Notes under the pieces: model-generated
What the model saw: only the letters and a program-made list of their open reading frames with translations
Databases searched by the model: none
Told to the model about the DNA's origin: nothing
Position numbers and translations under genes: made by a program
Shown here: positions 8,071 through 16,133 of the stretch, in pieces
Position numbering within the stretch: position 1 is the first letter of the stretch
Layout: each line of letters begins with the position of its first letter
Source of the DNA: Leclercia sp. UBA7405
GTDB taxonomy: Bacteria > Pseudomonadota > Gammaproteobacteria > Enterobacterales > Enterobacteriaceae
Direction of reading: 5' to 3'
Assembly (NCBI GenBank): GCA_002469605.1
Contig: DKMV01000307.1
Coordinates: 4,133 to 26,115 of the forward strand
DNA: 21,983 nt

Positions 8071-8086
8071 TGGCATGCTTGTTGCT
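8071..8086 (+). promoter_or_regulatory. Sigma-54 (-24/-12) promoter of the lafB operon
   Basis: TGGCATGCTTGTTGCT fits the sigma-54 consensus TGGCACGNNNNTTGCW at every fixed position except one (T for C at the sixth base), with the invariant GG and GC at the required spacing. Transcription should begin near 8097, giving a short leader to the lafB ATG at 8134. It lies in the only AT-rich pocket between the lafA terminator and lafB. Confidence 0.88.
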
Positions 8087-8133
8087 AAAGATATCTGAAA
8101 ACTATCAAGGCGTGCGTGCCCGGAGAATCTTTT

Positions 8134-9465
8134 ATGTCTGATATCGATCCATCAACTACGGCATCACAGCTGGCAAGTCTCGATATTCTTGCCATGCAAA
8201 ATTCAATTACCACGCAGAAAAAGACGCTGGAAGCCCAGACCAAAGCGCTTGCCTCGCTGCGCACGTCCCTGACCACCTTCCGCAGCGCCATTAAGGCCCT
8301 GAATACCTCCAGCGCCAGCGTGCTCAAAAACCTGGCGACCATGAACCAGGAGGGGATCGCCACCATCACCGCCAGCGCCTCTGCCCGCAAGGGGACCTAC
8401 AGTCTGAACGTCACCCAGCTTGCCAGCGCGCAGCAGAAGGGGTTTGAAGGGCTGGACGACGACGCCATTAAAAACGCCAGCGGTACGCTGAAAATCAACC
8501 TCAACGGGGAAAGCATTGAGGTTGAGATGGATGGGCTCAACTCACTGGCGGATTTCGCCGAGGCGATCAATAAAACCGATTTCCCGAGCGCCGAAGACGC
8601 GTCCTCATCGGATGCCAGCGGCCAGAACGGCATCACCGCCTCTCTGATGCGCATTGACGGCAAAGTCTCGCTGATCCTCAACAGCGACCAGAGCGGCTCG
8701 AAGTACGATATCGAAATGGATACCAGCGGCATGACCAGCGGGCAGAACATCTTCGATAACGAGGAGATCATTACCGCGGGTAAAGACGCGCTCTTTACGC
8801 TGGGCGACTCCCCGAACGAGTACTCCAGCAGCTCCAATACCCTGGACGATCTGGTGGATGGCGTCTCTATCAAGCTGACCAGCACCACGGAGAAGGGCAA
8901 GCCGCTGGTGATCTCCATTGATACCGACACCGGTGAAACGCAAAACCAGATCCAGGCGTTTCTTGACGCTTACAACACCCTTCGCGACACCATTAACGGC
9001 CTGACGGCAAGCGGCAGCAACGCCGACACGCGCGGCGCCTTCGCCGGGGACGCCAGCATCTCTTCGCTCACCAGCGAGCTGGGCAACATTCTGCGCGGCA
9101 CCTTCGGCGAGCAGAACATGAGCAAGTTCGGCATCGCGGCGGATAAAGACGGCAAGCTGAGCCTCGATTCCGACGTGCTGGAAAAACAGCTCAAAAACGA
9201 CCCCCAGACGGTAGCGCAGTTCTTCAACGGTAACGACGGCCTTATCAAGGCGATGGATAAGTCGCTGGATAAATACCTCAGCACCAGCAGCGGCCTGCTG
9301 AAAGGGCGTCAGGAGACCCTCGATCGTCAACAAACCGACATCGACAACAAAACCGAAAAAATGAATACGCGCTATGACACGGCCTACAACCGCTATCTCA
9401 AGCAGTTTACGCAGCTGCAGAAAATCATGACGCAGATGAACAACACCATGAGCATGTTTAGCTAA
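8134..9465 (+). CDS. lafB: Flagellar filament cap protein FliD (HAP2)
   Basis: FliD caps the filament tip and inserts flagellin subunits. The preferred start is the ATG at 8134 (443 residues, MSDIDPSTTASQLASLDIL), because GGAGA at 8122-8126 is correctly spaced from it. The frame is also open from a GTG at 8116, but that has no ribosome site. The N-terminal half carries the FliD N domain (LEAQTKALASLRTSLTTFRSAIKALNT, then SARKGTYSLNVTQLASAQQK). The C-terminal half has QIQAFLDAYNTLRDTINGLT, LSSDV-type repeats and a closing coiled coil (RQQTDIDNKTEKMNTRYDTAYNRYLKQFTQLQKIMTQMNNTMSMF). E. coli FliD is about 468 residues. It is the first gene of a long operon behind a sigma-54 promoter. Confidence 0.95.
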   Translation: MSDIDPSTTASQLASLDILAMQNSITTQKKTLEAQTKALASLRTSLTTFRSAIKALNTSSASVLKNLATMNQEGIATITASASARKGTYSLNVTQLASAQQKGFEGLDDDAIKNASGTLKINLNGESIEVEMDGLNSLADFAEAINKTDFPSAEDASSSDASGQNGITASLMRIDGKVSLILNSDQSGSKYDIEMDTSGMTSGQNIFDNEEIITAGKDALFTLGDSPNEYSSSSNTLDDLVDGVSIKLTSTTEKGKPLVISIDTDTGETQNQIQAFLDAYNTLRDTINGLTASGSNADTRGAFAGDASISSLTSELGNILRGTFGEQNMSKFGIAADKDGKLSLDSDVLEKQLKNDPQTVAQFFNGNDGLIKAMDKSLDKYLSTSSGLLKGRQETLDRQQTDIDNKTEKMNTRYDTAYNRYLKQFTQLQKIMTQMNNTMSMFS

Positions 9466-9480
9466 GGGAATTGACCTTCT

Positions 9481-9873
9481 ATGTACGCTAATGAGCAGGA
9501 GAGCTTCGGCCTCTATCAACAATCCGATCTGGCGATCCAGGCGGCAGCGGCCAACCCGCACCAGCTGGTGCTGATGCTGTTCAACGGCCTGATGGATGAG
9601 CTGGTCCGCATTAAAAGCCATATCGCCGCGCGCCGCTACGAGCGCAAGGCGCAAAGCATCAACAAATGCATCGATATTCTCAACGCCCTCACCAGCTCGC
9701 TGGACTTTGAAAAGGGCGGTGAACTGGCGTTAAGCCTGGCGAATCTTTACGACTACTGCGTCTATCGCCTGTATGACGCCAGCCACACGCTCTCCGTTGA
9801 ACATATCGAAGAGGTCGAAACCATCCTTGGCAATATCCAGGACGGCTGGCAGCGGATGGGTAAGAGCGCATGA
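9481..9873 (+). CDS. lafC: Flagellin export chaperone FliS
   Basis: The 130-residue product has the FliS four-helix pattern. It shows the N-terminal conserved tyrosine region (MYANEQESFGLYQQSDL), then AANPHQLVLMLFNGLMDELVRIKSHI, INKCIDILNALTSSLDFEKGGELALSLANLYDYCVYRL and a final helix. FliS binds the C-terminal helix of newly made flagellin in the cytoplasm and keeps it unpolymerised until export. Its substrate here should be LafA. AAGGGA lies about 11 bp before the ATG. The stop overlaps the lafD start as ATGA, pointing to coupled translation. Confidence 0.93.
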   Translation: MYANEQESFGLYQQSDLAIQAAAANPHQLVLMLFNGLMDELVRIKSHIAARRYERKAQSINKCIDILNALTSSLDFEKGGELALSLANLYDYCVYRLYDASHTLSVEHIEEVETILGNIQDGWQRMGKSA

Positions 9874-10172
9874 GTACGCGCCACGCCATGCAGGTGTTAA
9901 CCCGGGCTTTACGTCAGGCGGCGGAAGATCATAACTGGCCCGCCGTGATCCAGGTGGATGCCAGCATCGCCGAACTGCTGGGCGCGATTAAGGCGAAAAC
10001 CCTGACCCCGGACGAGCGCGAAGCGCTGGAAGCGCTTAAGCAAGTCCATCGCCAGGCGCGGGATTACTGCCAGGGGCAGAGCGATCTGCTGGCGGAGAAA
10101 ATGGATCTCGCCCTACGCAACCGTGAAGGGGCGTCGGCCTATGCCCTGTTTACGGATGAAGGGATGCGCTAA
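9870..10172 (+). CDS. lafD: FliT-like flagellar export chaperone LafD
   Basis: This small helical protein of 100 residues sits in the position of FliT, after fliD and fliS. E. coli FliT is about 121 residues. Sequence features are weak: alternating hydrophobic helices (VLTRALRQAAEDHNWPAVIQVDASIAELL, LKQVHRQARDYCQGQSDLLAEKM). FliT chaperones the FliD cap protein, and the job here, binding LafB, is inferred mainly from position and size. The start overlaps lafC by 4 bp and the stop overlaps lafE by 1 bp, so the three are translationally coupled. Confidence 0.8.
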   Translation: MSTRHAMQVLTRALRQAAEDHNWPAVIQVDASIAELLGAIKAKTLTPDEREALEALKQVHRQARDYCQGQSDLLAEKMDLALRNREGASAYALFTDEGMR

Positions 10173-11245
10173 TGGATATGCTTAACCTTGCGCAAGGGAT
10201 GCTTAACGGATCCGGCCTGCTGGTGCAGGCCGAGCCTGTTGCCACTCAGCCTGACGCGGTGGATACGGCGCAGACGCCCACCGCCTTTAGCGAGACGCTG
10301 CTGGATATGCTTGATTCGCTGATGGTCGGGCAGGGGGTCAAACCCCTGCGCGATCCCACCGGCAGCGCGCTGCCACTCTCGCTGGATGAGGACGATACCG
10401 CCGCCGGGACGCAGACATCGGGCGAAAAGGTACTGAAAGAGGATGCGCAGCAGCGCCTGCTGGAAACCCTGCTGATGACCAGCCAGGCGCCGGTGCCGGC
10501 TCTGGCCCCGACCCCGATGCTTGTGCCGCAGCCGGGCGGCGAGGCGTTGCCAGCTGCTATCCAGCCGTTAGCCGCGATGCAAACCCAGACGCCGGGCATC
10601 ACGCCGGCCCTGTCGTCGCAAAAGTTACGCACGCCGACGCTGGCAACGACCTCAGTTGCGATAGAGCCGGCCGCCAGCGTGCCGCCCACTGCGCAGGCGG
10701 TGCCGCCAACCCTGATGGCCGTGATGACGCCGGTGGCGCAAATAACGCCGCAGGCAGCAGAGATCGCCTCTGCCGCCGTGAGTCATGCCTCTGCGGCAGC
10801 CGCGCCCGTCTCCACTCTAAAGATGGATCCGGAACCTTCCCGCTGGAGCGAGCAGCTACAGCGCGCGCTGGGCGATCGCCTGCAGGTGCAGGTGAAAGAG
10901 CAGATCCAGCACGCCACTATCCGCCTCGACCCGCCGGAGATGGGCAAAATCGATATCGCTATGCAGGTCGATAACGGACGCGTGCAGGTGCAGATCAACG
11001 CCAGCCACGCCGAGGTCTACCGCGCCCTGCAGCAGACCAGCAATGACCTACGCCAGAGCCTGACGGAGCAGAACTTCGTTCAGGTAAATGTGCAGATCTC
11101 TTCCCACACCGGCGGGCAGCAGCGGGGACGGGAGCAGCGCTTCTACGGGCCCGATAACGCTATTCAGGCCGGGACAATTCTTGCGGACGGCACCTCCGCG
11201 GCCCGCGATCGCCATGACGATGGCTCGGTACTACTGACGGTTTAA
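10172..11245 (+). CDS. lafE: Flagellar hook-length control protein FliK
   Basis: FliK measures hook length and switches the export gate to filament proteins. The 357-residue product has a long low-complexity N-terminal part rich in Ala, Pro, Thr and Gln (about 1-215, expected for the disordered ruler). A folded C-terminal domain follows (about 220-320: WSEQLQRALGDRLQVQVKEQ, ATIRLDPPEMGKIDIAMQV, GRVQVQINASHAEVYRALQ, LRQSLTEQNFVQVNVQIS). The LDPPEMGKI motif is the FliK_C hallmark. A Gln/Arg-rich tail ends the protein. E. coli FliK is about 375 residues. Being in the late operon rather than with the hook genes is typical of the lateral flagellar laf cluster. Confidence 0.92.
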   Translation: MDMLNLAQGMLNGSGLLVQAEPVATQPDAVDTAQTPTAFSETLLDMLDSLMVGQGVKPLRDPTGSALPLSLDEDDTAAGTQTSGEKVLKEDAQQRLLETLLMTSQAPVPALAPTPMLVPQPGGEALPAAIQPLAAMQTQTPGITPALSSQKLRTPTLATTSVAIEPAASVPPTAQAVPPTLMAVMTPVAQITPQAAEIASAAVSHASAAAAPVSTLKMDPEPSRWSEQLQRALGDRLQVQVKEQIQHATIRLDPPEMGKIDIAMQVDNGRVQVQINASHAEVYRALQQTSNDLRQSLTEQNFVQVNVQISSHTGGQQRGREQRFYGPDNAIQAGTILADGTSAARDRHDDGSVLLTV

Positions 11246-11258
11246 TACAAAGAAGATT

Positions 11259-11729
11259 ATGAACGCAAAAACACTCATTTTTGGTCTGCTTATCGCCCTG
11301 GTCACCGCCATGCTGGCGGCAGGTATGACTGTAGTTGGTACTCACTTACTTCGAATGGACGAAGCGACGGGCAGCAGCTTTTTATCCGGAATGTTCAGCA
11401 CCTCCTCCCGGGAGTCGGTGGAGTTCGTGGAAATTAAAAACGTTGTTATCACTCTGAAAAGCAAAGGAGATACGGAGCGCTACCTGCTGCTGGAACTCAA
11501 TATGACAACCAGTGGCGCGGACAATACCCGCTTAGCCCAGGAGATGATCCCGGCGGTGCGCGGCGCCACGGTTAGCCTGCTCTCCGATCTCGATTATGAG
11601 CATGTGCGCGGCATGAGCGTGGGCGAGCTGCATGACAAGCTGATGGCCGCCTATAAACAACGCTTTAGCAGCCTGAAGATGGAGGTGCCGTTCGAGGACA
11701 TCATCATCAGCAAAATGGTCTTCCAGTGA
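11259..11729 (+). CDS. lafF: FliL-like flagellar basal-body protein
   Basis: FliL surrounds the stator units and affects torque. The 156-residue product starts with a membrane span (about 5-28, TLIFGLLIALVTAMLAAGMTVVG) and continues as a periplasmic domain with the FliL pattern (VEIKNVVITLKSKGDTERYLLLELNMTT, IPAVRGATVSLLSDLDYEHVRG) and a C-terminal VPFEDIIISKMVFQ, close to the FliL ending. It lies just before the sigma factor and stator genes, consistent with a motor role at the inner membrane. Confidence 0.88.
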   Translation: MNAKTLIFGLLIALVTAMLAAGMTVVGTHLLRMDEATGSSFLSGMFSTSSRESVEFVEIKNVVITLKSKGDTERYLLLELNMTTSGADNTRLAQEMIPAVRGATVSLLSDLDYEHVRGMSVGELHDKLMAAYKQRFSSLKMEVPFEDIIISKMVFQ

Positions 11730-11742
11730 CAGATACGCCGCA

Positions 11743-12444
11743 ATGCAAATGATGGATTTTATGGCGGATGACGCCCTGACGCCTGCGGATGAAGCGCGCT
11801 ATCTCAGCCAGTATTTGCCGCTGGTGAAACGGGTCGTCAAGCAGCTTGCTTATCAGACCAGCAGCGTTATCGACAAGGAAGATATGGAGCAGATAGCCCT
11901 GATGGGGCTGCTGACTTCGCTGCGCCGTTACGGCCATCCCGATGAGCAGTTTGCCGCCTATGCCGTGCAGCGTATTCGCGGTGCGGTGCTGGACGAACTG
12001 CGCCTGCTGGACTGGCGTCCGCGCCGGTTGCGGCAAAAGACCCACAAACTTAACGACAGTATCCGCGACATTGCGCGCCAGCTTGGGCGGGTGCCCAGCT
12101 TCGAGGATATCAGCCGCCATCTGGCGATTACGGCGGAAGAGTACCAGGAGTACCTGCTGCTGGATTGCGCCAAAACGATAGAGAGCCTGGATGAGCTGTT
12201 AGGCAATGACGGTCACGCCGGCGCGCTGGACAGCCGACCGCTGGAGGACGAAATCGTCGTCAGCCGGACGCTGCGCAGTGCCCTGGCCGCGCTGGACGAG
12301 CGCGAACAGCTGATCCTGACGCTCTATTACCAGCAGGAGATGAGCCTGAAAGAGATCGCGCTGGTCCTCGATTTAACCGAGGCCAGAGTCTGTCAGCTCA
12401 ACAGAAAAATCGCCCAAAAAATTCAGTCTTTTTTCCAGAAGTGA
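11743..12444 (+). CDS. lafS: Flagellar sigma-28 factor LafS (FliA family)
   Basis: This 233-residue sigma-70 family factor of the FliA type should direct RNA polymerase to late flagellar promoters such as that of lafA. Region 2 is clear (LPLVKRVVKQLAYQ, IDKEDMEQIALMGLLTSLRRYG, FAAYAVQRIRGAVLDELRLLDW). Region 3 follows (about 95-150), then region 4 (ALAALDEREQLILTLYYQQEMSLKEIALVLDLTEARVCQLNRKI), whose helix-turn-helix reads the -35 box. The start is uncertain: ATGs at 11743, 11749, 11752 and 11761 are all in frame and none has a strong ribosome site. Its gene sits inside the lafB operon, so a sigma-54 promoter would control sigma-28 production, giving a two-step cascade. Confidence 0.94.
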   Translation: MQMMDFMADDALTPADEARYLSQYLPLVKRVVKQLAYQTSSVIDKEDMEQIALMGLLTSLRRYGHPDEQFAAYAVQRIRGAVLDELRLLDWRPRRLRQKTHKLNDSIRDIARQLGRVPSFEDISRHLAITAEEYQEYLLLDCAKTIESLDELLGNDGHAGALDSRPLEDEIVVSRTLRSALAALDEREQLILTLYYQQEMSLKEIALVLDLTEARVCQLNRKIAQKIQSFFQK

Positions 12445-12451
12445 AAAGTTT

Positions 12452-13315
12452 ATGCAAAAATTATTCGGTATCGTAATCATCCTGGGGTGTGTGGTCGGCG
12501 GCTTTATTATGTCGGGCGGGCACCTCGCATCATTCTGGCAGCCGGGGGAGATTATCATCATTCTCGGCGCCGGCATGGGGGCCATGGTCCTCGCCAACCC
12601 GCGCGCCGTACTGGCTGAAATGTACCGCCAGTTCCGCGGCATCATCCGCAAAAACGAATACACCAACGAATACCAGCGCCAGATTTTAATGCTGCTGTAC
12701 GAACTGCTGGAGCTGGTACAGGACGGCGGCCTGAAGGTGCTGGATGAGCACATCGAAGCGCCGGAAAACAGCCCGCTGTTCCAGAAATACCCGCTGATCC
12801 TGCGCGACAAAGCGCTGGTGATGTTCATCTCAGACAACTTCCGCCTGATGGCGATGGGCAAAATCAACGAGCACGAGCTGGAAGGTATCCTCGAGCAGGA
12901 GCTGGTGGCGATGGAGGAGAACCTGCTGCAACCCTCCCGCTCCTTACAGCGCACCGCGGAGGCGATGCCGGGCTTCGGTATCTGCGCCGCGGTACTGGGG
13001 ATCATCATCACCATGCAGTCCATCGACGGCTCCATTGCGGTGATCGGCGTGAAGGTAGCCGCCGCGCTGGTGGGCACCTTCCTCGGGGTCTTCTTCTGTT
13101 ATTGCTTAATGGATCCGGTGGCGAACGCCATGGAGCAGCGCACCAAAAAACAGCTGGCAGTGCTGGAGTGCATACGTACGGTGCTGGTTAACCACGTCGC
13201 CGGCAAGCCAACCCTGCTGGCGGTGGACGCGGGGCGCAAAATGCTGCCGATGGATACCAAGCCTACCTTCGCCACCCTGGATGGCTGGGTCGATCAGATG
13301 TCCGGTGAAGCCTGA
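12452..13315 (+). CDS. lafT: Flagellar motor stator protein MotA-type LafT
   Basis: LafT forms the ion-conducting stator with LafU in the inner membrane. The 287-residue product has four membrane spans. Two are N-terminal (5-25, FGIVIILGCVVGGFIMSG, and 30-50, GEIIIILGAGMGAMVLA). Then comes a large cytoplasmic loop with charged residues (ILRDKALVMFISDNFRLMAMG), and two more spans follow (AMPGFGICAAVLGIIITM and AALVGTFLGVFFCYCLMDP). MPGFG matches the PALGI region with the conserved proline of MotA. E. coli MotA is about 295 residues. The stop shares one base with the lafU start. Confidence 0.95.
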   Translation: MQKLFGIVIILGCVVGGFIMSGGHLASFWQPGEIIIILGAGMGAMVLANPRAVLAEMYRQFRGIIRKNEYTNEYQRQILMLLYELLELVQDGGLKVLDEHIEAPENSPLFQKYPLILRDKALVMFISDNFRLMAMGKINEHELEGILEQELVAMEENLLQPSRSLQRTAEAMPGFGICAAVLGIIITMQSIDGSIAVIGVKVAAALVGTFLGVFFCYCLMDPVANAMEQRTKKQLAVLECIRTVLVNHVAGKPTLLAVDAGRKMLPMDTKPTFATLDGWVDQMSGEA

Positions 13316-14244
13316 TGCGTAGCCGCAAAAAAGAACATACCACCATTATTAAACGCTCCTCGCGCAAGAGCCATGACACCTTTCATGGCGGCGCCTGGAA
13401 GGTGGCTTTTGCCGACTTTACCCTGGCGATGATGGCCCTCTTTATGGTGCTGTGGATCATGGGCGCGGTGACGGAAGAGGAGCGTAAAGAGATTGTTTCG
13501 CTGTTAAACGGCGAGTCGGTATTCGAAGGCAATGCCATTACGCCCGTCACCCAGAAAGAGGGCAGCGGCGGGCAGATTTCGCTGATCAACTCGCGCCATG
13601 CAAAAAACAAAGAGGCGCTGAAAGAGCAGGCGGCAAAAGACGCGGCGCTGGCGCAGCAGGTGAAGCCTGCAGAGAGCCTGGACGCCGTCAATGCCCGGTC
13701 TAAAACCGAAATTGAAGATCTGGCGCGCATCATCATGAAGATCACCTCGGCCTATGATGCGCAGGCCAACCTGAAGATTGAAATTGTGCCCCAGGGGCTG
13801 CGCATTCTGATCGCCGACGATCAGAAACGGGAGATGTTCCAGCGCAGCAGCGCCATCCTTACCCCGTTCTTTAAGCGCCTGCTGACGGAGTTTGCCCCGG
13901 AGCTGAACAAGATCGATAACAAGATCATCATCACCGGCCACACCGACGCCACCCGTTTTCGCGACCAGGTGCTGTACAACAACTGGAATCTTTCCGGCGA
14001 GCGGGCGATGCAGGCGCGCTCGGTATTGACCAGCAATGGCCTTGAGCCGGGCAAAGTGTTGCAGGTGAGCGGTATGGCGGATCAGATGCTGCTCGATCCG
14101 GCGCATCCACTTAGCTCGGCGAACCGGCGTATTGAAATTATGGTACTGACGCACTCGGCGAGCGATTCGCTCTATCAATTCTTTGGCCAGCACGGTGAGA
14201 AGGTGATTAAGCCCCTGACCGACAAGCTGACGAAAGGCCAGTGA
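13315..14244 (+). CDS. lafU: Flagellar motor stator protein MotB-type LafU
   Basis: LafU anchors the stator to peptidoglycan and carries the ion-binding aspartate. The 309-residue product has a basic cytoplasmic tail, one membrane span with the conserved aspartate (WKVAFADFTLAMMALFMVLWIMG, D34), a linker, and a C-terminal OmpA-like peptidoglycan-binding domain (about 160-285; IIITGHTDATRF, NNWNLSGERAMQARSVL, SSANRRIEIMVL). E. coli MotB is 308 residues, so the gene is full length. In E. coli K-12 the equivalent gene is only a remnant. Which ion drives it cannot be settled here. Confidence 0.95.
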   Translation: MRSRKKEHTTIIKRSSRKSHDTFHGGAWKVAFADFTLAMMALFMVLWIMGAVTEEERKEIVSLLNGESVFEGNAITPVTQKEGSGGQISLINSRHAKNKEALKEQAAKDAALAQQVKPAESLDAVNARSKTEIEDLARIIMKITSAYDAQANLKIEIVPQGLRILIADDQKREMFQRSSAILTPFFKRLLTEFAPELNKIDNKIIITGHTDATRFRDQVLYNNWNLSGERAMQARSVLTSNGLEPGKVLQVSGMADQMLLDPAHPLSSANRRIEIMVLTHSASDSLYQFFGQHGEKVIKPLTDKLTKGQ

Positions 14245-14257
14245 TCTGACAACTGCT

Positions 14258-15046
14258 GTGAAACCCGAACTTTTTTCCCTCCCTTTTACCCCTGTGCGGG
14301 CGGCCTTTGGCCGTCAGGTGCTCTTTTTTATCGCGCTGCTGCTGATGCCGGTGGGCTACGCCAGCGCAAAGCCCCAGCCGGTAAAAGCGCCGGAGGCCAG
14401 GAGCGAGAGCGAAAAGCAACAGCGCAGGCAGAACCGCGAGCGGCTGATGGCGAAGGCCAAAAAGCGGGTGGCCAACGTCCCCTTAACGCCGGAACAGAAG
14501 CGCCGCGAACAGGTGCAGAAGCTGGCCGAGCGTGCCAAAAACCGCGACATGCTGGCGCTGCACGCCCGCTGGACGCCGGGCACCCTCGGCGGATCGGAAG
14601 CCCTGTGGGATGAGGTACAGGACGATAAAGGGCGGGCGAAACGCCGCACGGCGAAACCGGGGCCGCGCCTGCGCACCGTGCTGAACCGTCTGGAGAGCCA
14701 GCTCGGCAAGCCCTATCTGTGGGGGGGAACCAGCCCGAGCGCCGGCTTCGACTGCAGCGGGCTGGTGTTTTACGCCTTTAATCACGTGCTGGATCGCAAA
14801 CTGCCGCGTACCGCCAACGGGATGTACCAGGACAACCGCCTGAAATCCGTGCGCCAGGACCGGCTGCAAACGGGCGATCTGGTCTTTTTCAATATTAATC
14901 AACGCCCCGGAGCCGATCACGTGGGCGTTTACCTCGGTGACGGGCGCTTTATCGAAGCGCCGCGAACCGGGCTCACTATTCGTATTAGCCAGCTGTCCGA
15001 CGACTTCTGGCAATCACATTACCTTGGCGCCCGCCGCGTTCTGTAG
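14258..15046 (+). CDS. Secreted NlpC/P60 (C40) peptidoglycan endopeptidase
   Basis: The GTG start (262 residues) opens a long signal peptide with hydrophobic core VLFFIALLLMPVGYASA, cleaved probably after residue 37. A lysine/arginine-rich helical region (40-130) follows, then an NlpC/P60 domain (about 138-262). The catalytic cysteine is C166 in GFDCSGLVFYAF and the histidine H221 in ADHVGVYLGDGRF. The usual third residue, 12 positions later, is E233 (FIEAPRTG) rather than the histidine of Spr/MepS. The family cuts peptide stems of the cell wall in the periplasm. The gene lies 13 bp after lafU with no terminator between, so it is probably part of the laf operon. That fits a role in opening the wall for the flagellum, which the short LfgJ cannot do. 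That role is inferred. Confidence 0.88.
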   Translation: MKPELFSLPFTPVRAAFGRQVLFFIALLLMPVGYASAKPQPVKAPEARSESEKQQRRQNRERLMAKAKKRVANVPLTPEQKRREQVQKLAERAKNRDMLALHARWTPGTLGGSEALWDEVQDDKGRAKRRTAKPGPRLRTVLNRLESQLGKPYLWGGTSPSAGFDCSGLVFYAFNHVLDRKLPRTANGMYQDNRLKSVRQDRLQTGDLVFFNINQRPGADHVGVYLGDGRFIEAPRTGLTIRISQLSDDFWQSHYLGARRVL

Positions 15047-15089
15047 ACGCGGTAACGCCGAATAACATTTCTGAATTGAGAGAGTGACC

Positions 15090-16133
15090 ATGACTCGTAT
15101 GAAGTTCGCCATCGACGATGGCTCCACCAATGTAAAAATCAGCTGGATTGAGAACGGGACGCTGAAAACCGTGGTCTCGCCGAACTCCTTTCGCAAAGAC
15201 TGGAAAAGCGCAGCCCTGCTGCGCGGGCAGTCGGTATACAACTACACCATAGGTACTACCAAATACACCTATGATGCGACCTCCGATAAAGCGCTCTCTA
15301 CCACGCACATCGACTATCAGTATGACGATCTGAACCTGCTGGCGGTCCATCACGCCCTGCTGTTGACCGGCATCACGCCGTGTGAAGTGGAGATCATCGT
15401 CACTCTGCCTATCACCCAGTACTACAACCCGGACGACTGCCAGCGCAACGAAGCCCGTATCGAAGCTAAGCGTCGCAACCTGATGCGTGACATCTCGCTG
15501 AATAAAGGGGAGCTGTTCCGCATTGTCGACGTGCAGGTCATGCCGGAAAGCCTGCCCGCCGCGCTGTCGCATCTGCTGAATTCGAACGTTACCGAGTTCA
15601 CCAAATCGCTGGTGATCGACTGCGGCGGCACCACCCTGGACATGGGTGTGGTGGTAGGGGAGTTTGACGATGTCTCGGCGATCTACGGCAACAACGAAAT
15701 TGGCGTGGCGATGGTTACAGATGCGACCCGCAAGCTGCTGGCGGCGGCCGACAGCGACTCCAGCTATCTGGTGGCTAACGAGCTTATCAAGCGCCGTCAC
15801 GACCCGGAGTTCGTAAAAAGCGTGATTAACGATGAGTCGCGCATCGACGAGATCCTGGAACGCGTGGCGATCAAAATTCAGGAGCTGGGCGACCAGGTCG
15901 CCTATGAGGCGAAGAAGTTCGCCAAGAACCCGAACCGCGTCTATCTGGTGGGCGGCGGTGCGCACCTGATTGAAGGGGCGGTGCGTGAAGCCTACGCCAC
16001 CCTCGGCGATCGCGTTATCACCATCGATAACCCGCAAAGCGCGCTCTCCCGCGAGATCTGTCTGTACCACGCTGACACCGGCGTTGAGACGATAGCCGCG
16101 CCGCAGATGGCCGAGGTGGGCGACGATGAGTAA
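15090..16133 (+). CDS. parM: ParM/StbA-type actin-like ATPase
   Basis: This 347-residue protein is clearly of the plasmid R1 ParM (StbA) family. It shows FAIDDGSTNVKISW (phosphate 1), VSPNSFRKDW, YNYTIG, YQYDDLNLLAVHHALLLTG, EVEIIVTLPITQYY, VMPESLPA, LVIDCGGTTLDMGVV (phosphate 2, about 174-188), IYGNNEIGVAMVTDA, SSYLVANELI and VYLVGGGAHLI (adenosine motif, about 284-294). ParM forms ATP-driven filaments that push plasmid copies apart. ATG 15090 is chosen because GAGAG stands before it; the frame also opens at GTG 15084 and ATG 15099. It lies 43 bp after the peptidase gene with no terminator. No array of direct repeats (the parC centromere) lies upstream, where R1-type systems keep it. Base composition is like the neighbours, against recent plasmid capture. 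Confidence 0.93.
   Translation: MTRMKFAIDDGSTNVKISWIENGTLKTVVSPNSFRKDWKSAALLRGQSVYNYTIGTTKYTYDATSDKALSTTHIDYQYDDLNLLAVHHALLLTGITPCEVEIIVTLPITQYYNPDDCQRNEARIEAKRRNLMRDISLNKGELFRIVDVQVMPESLPAALSHLLNSNVTEFTKSLVIDCGGTTLDMGVVVGEFDDVSAIYGNNEIGVAMVTDATRKLLAAADSDSSYLVANELIKRRHDPEFVKSVINDESRIDEILERVAIKIQELGDQVAYEAKKFAKNPNRVYLVGGGAHLIEGAVREAYATLGDRVITIDNPQSALSREICLYHADTGVETIAAPQMAEVGDDE

Noticed and set aside
8605..9654. Long minus-strand open frame opposite lafB and lafC
   Set aside because: Shadow of the FliD and FliS coding sequence; no recognisable domain or start signals.
15084..15090. GTG 15084 as the parM start
   Set aside because: ATG 15090 is better spaced from GAGAG, and the extra two residues have no counterpart in ParM.
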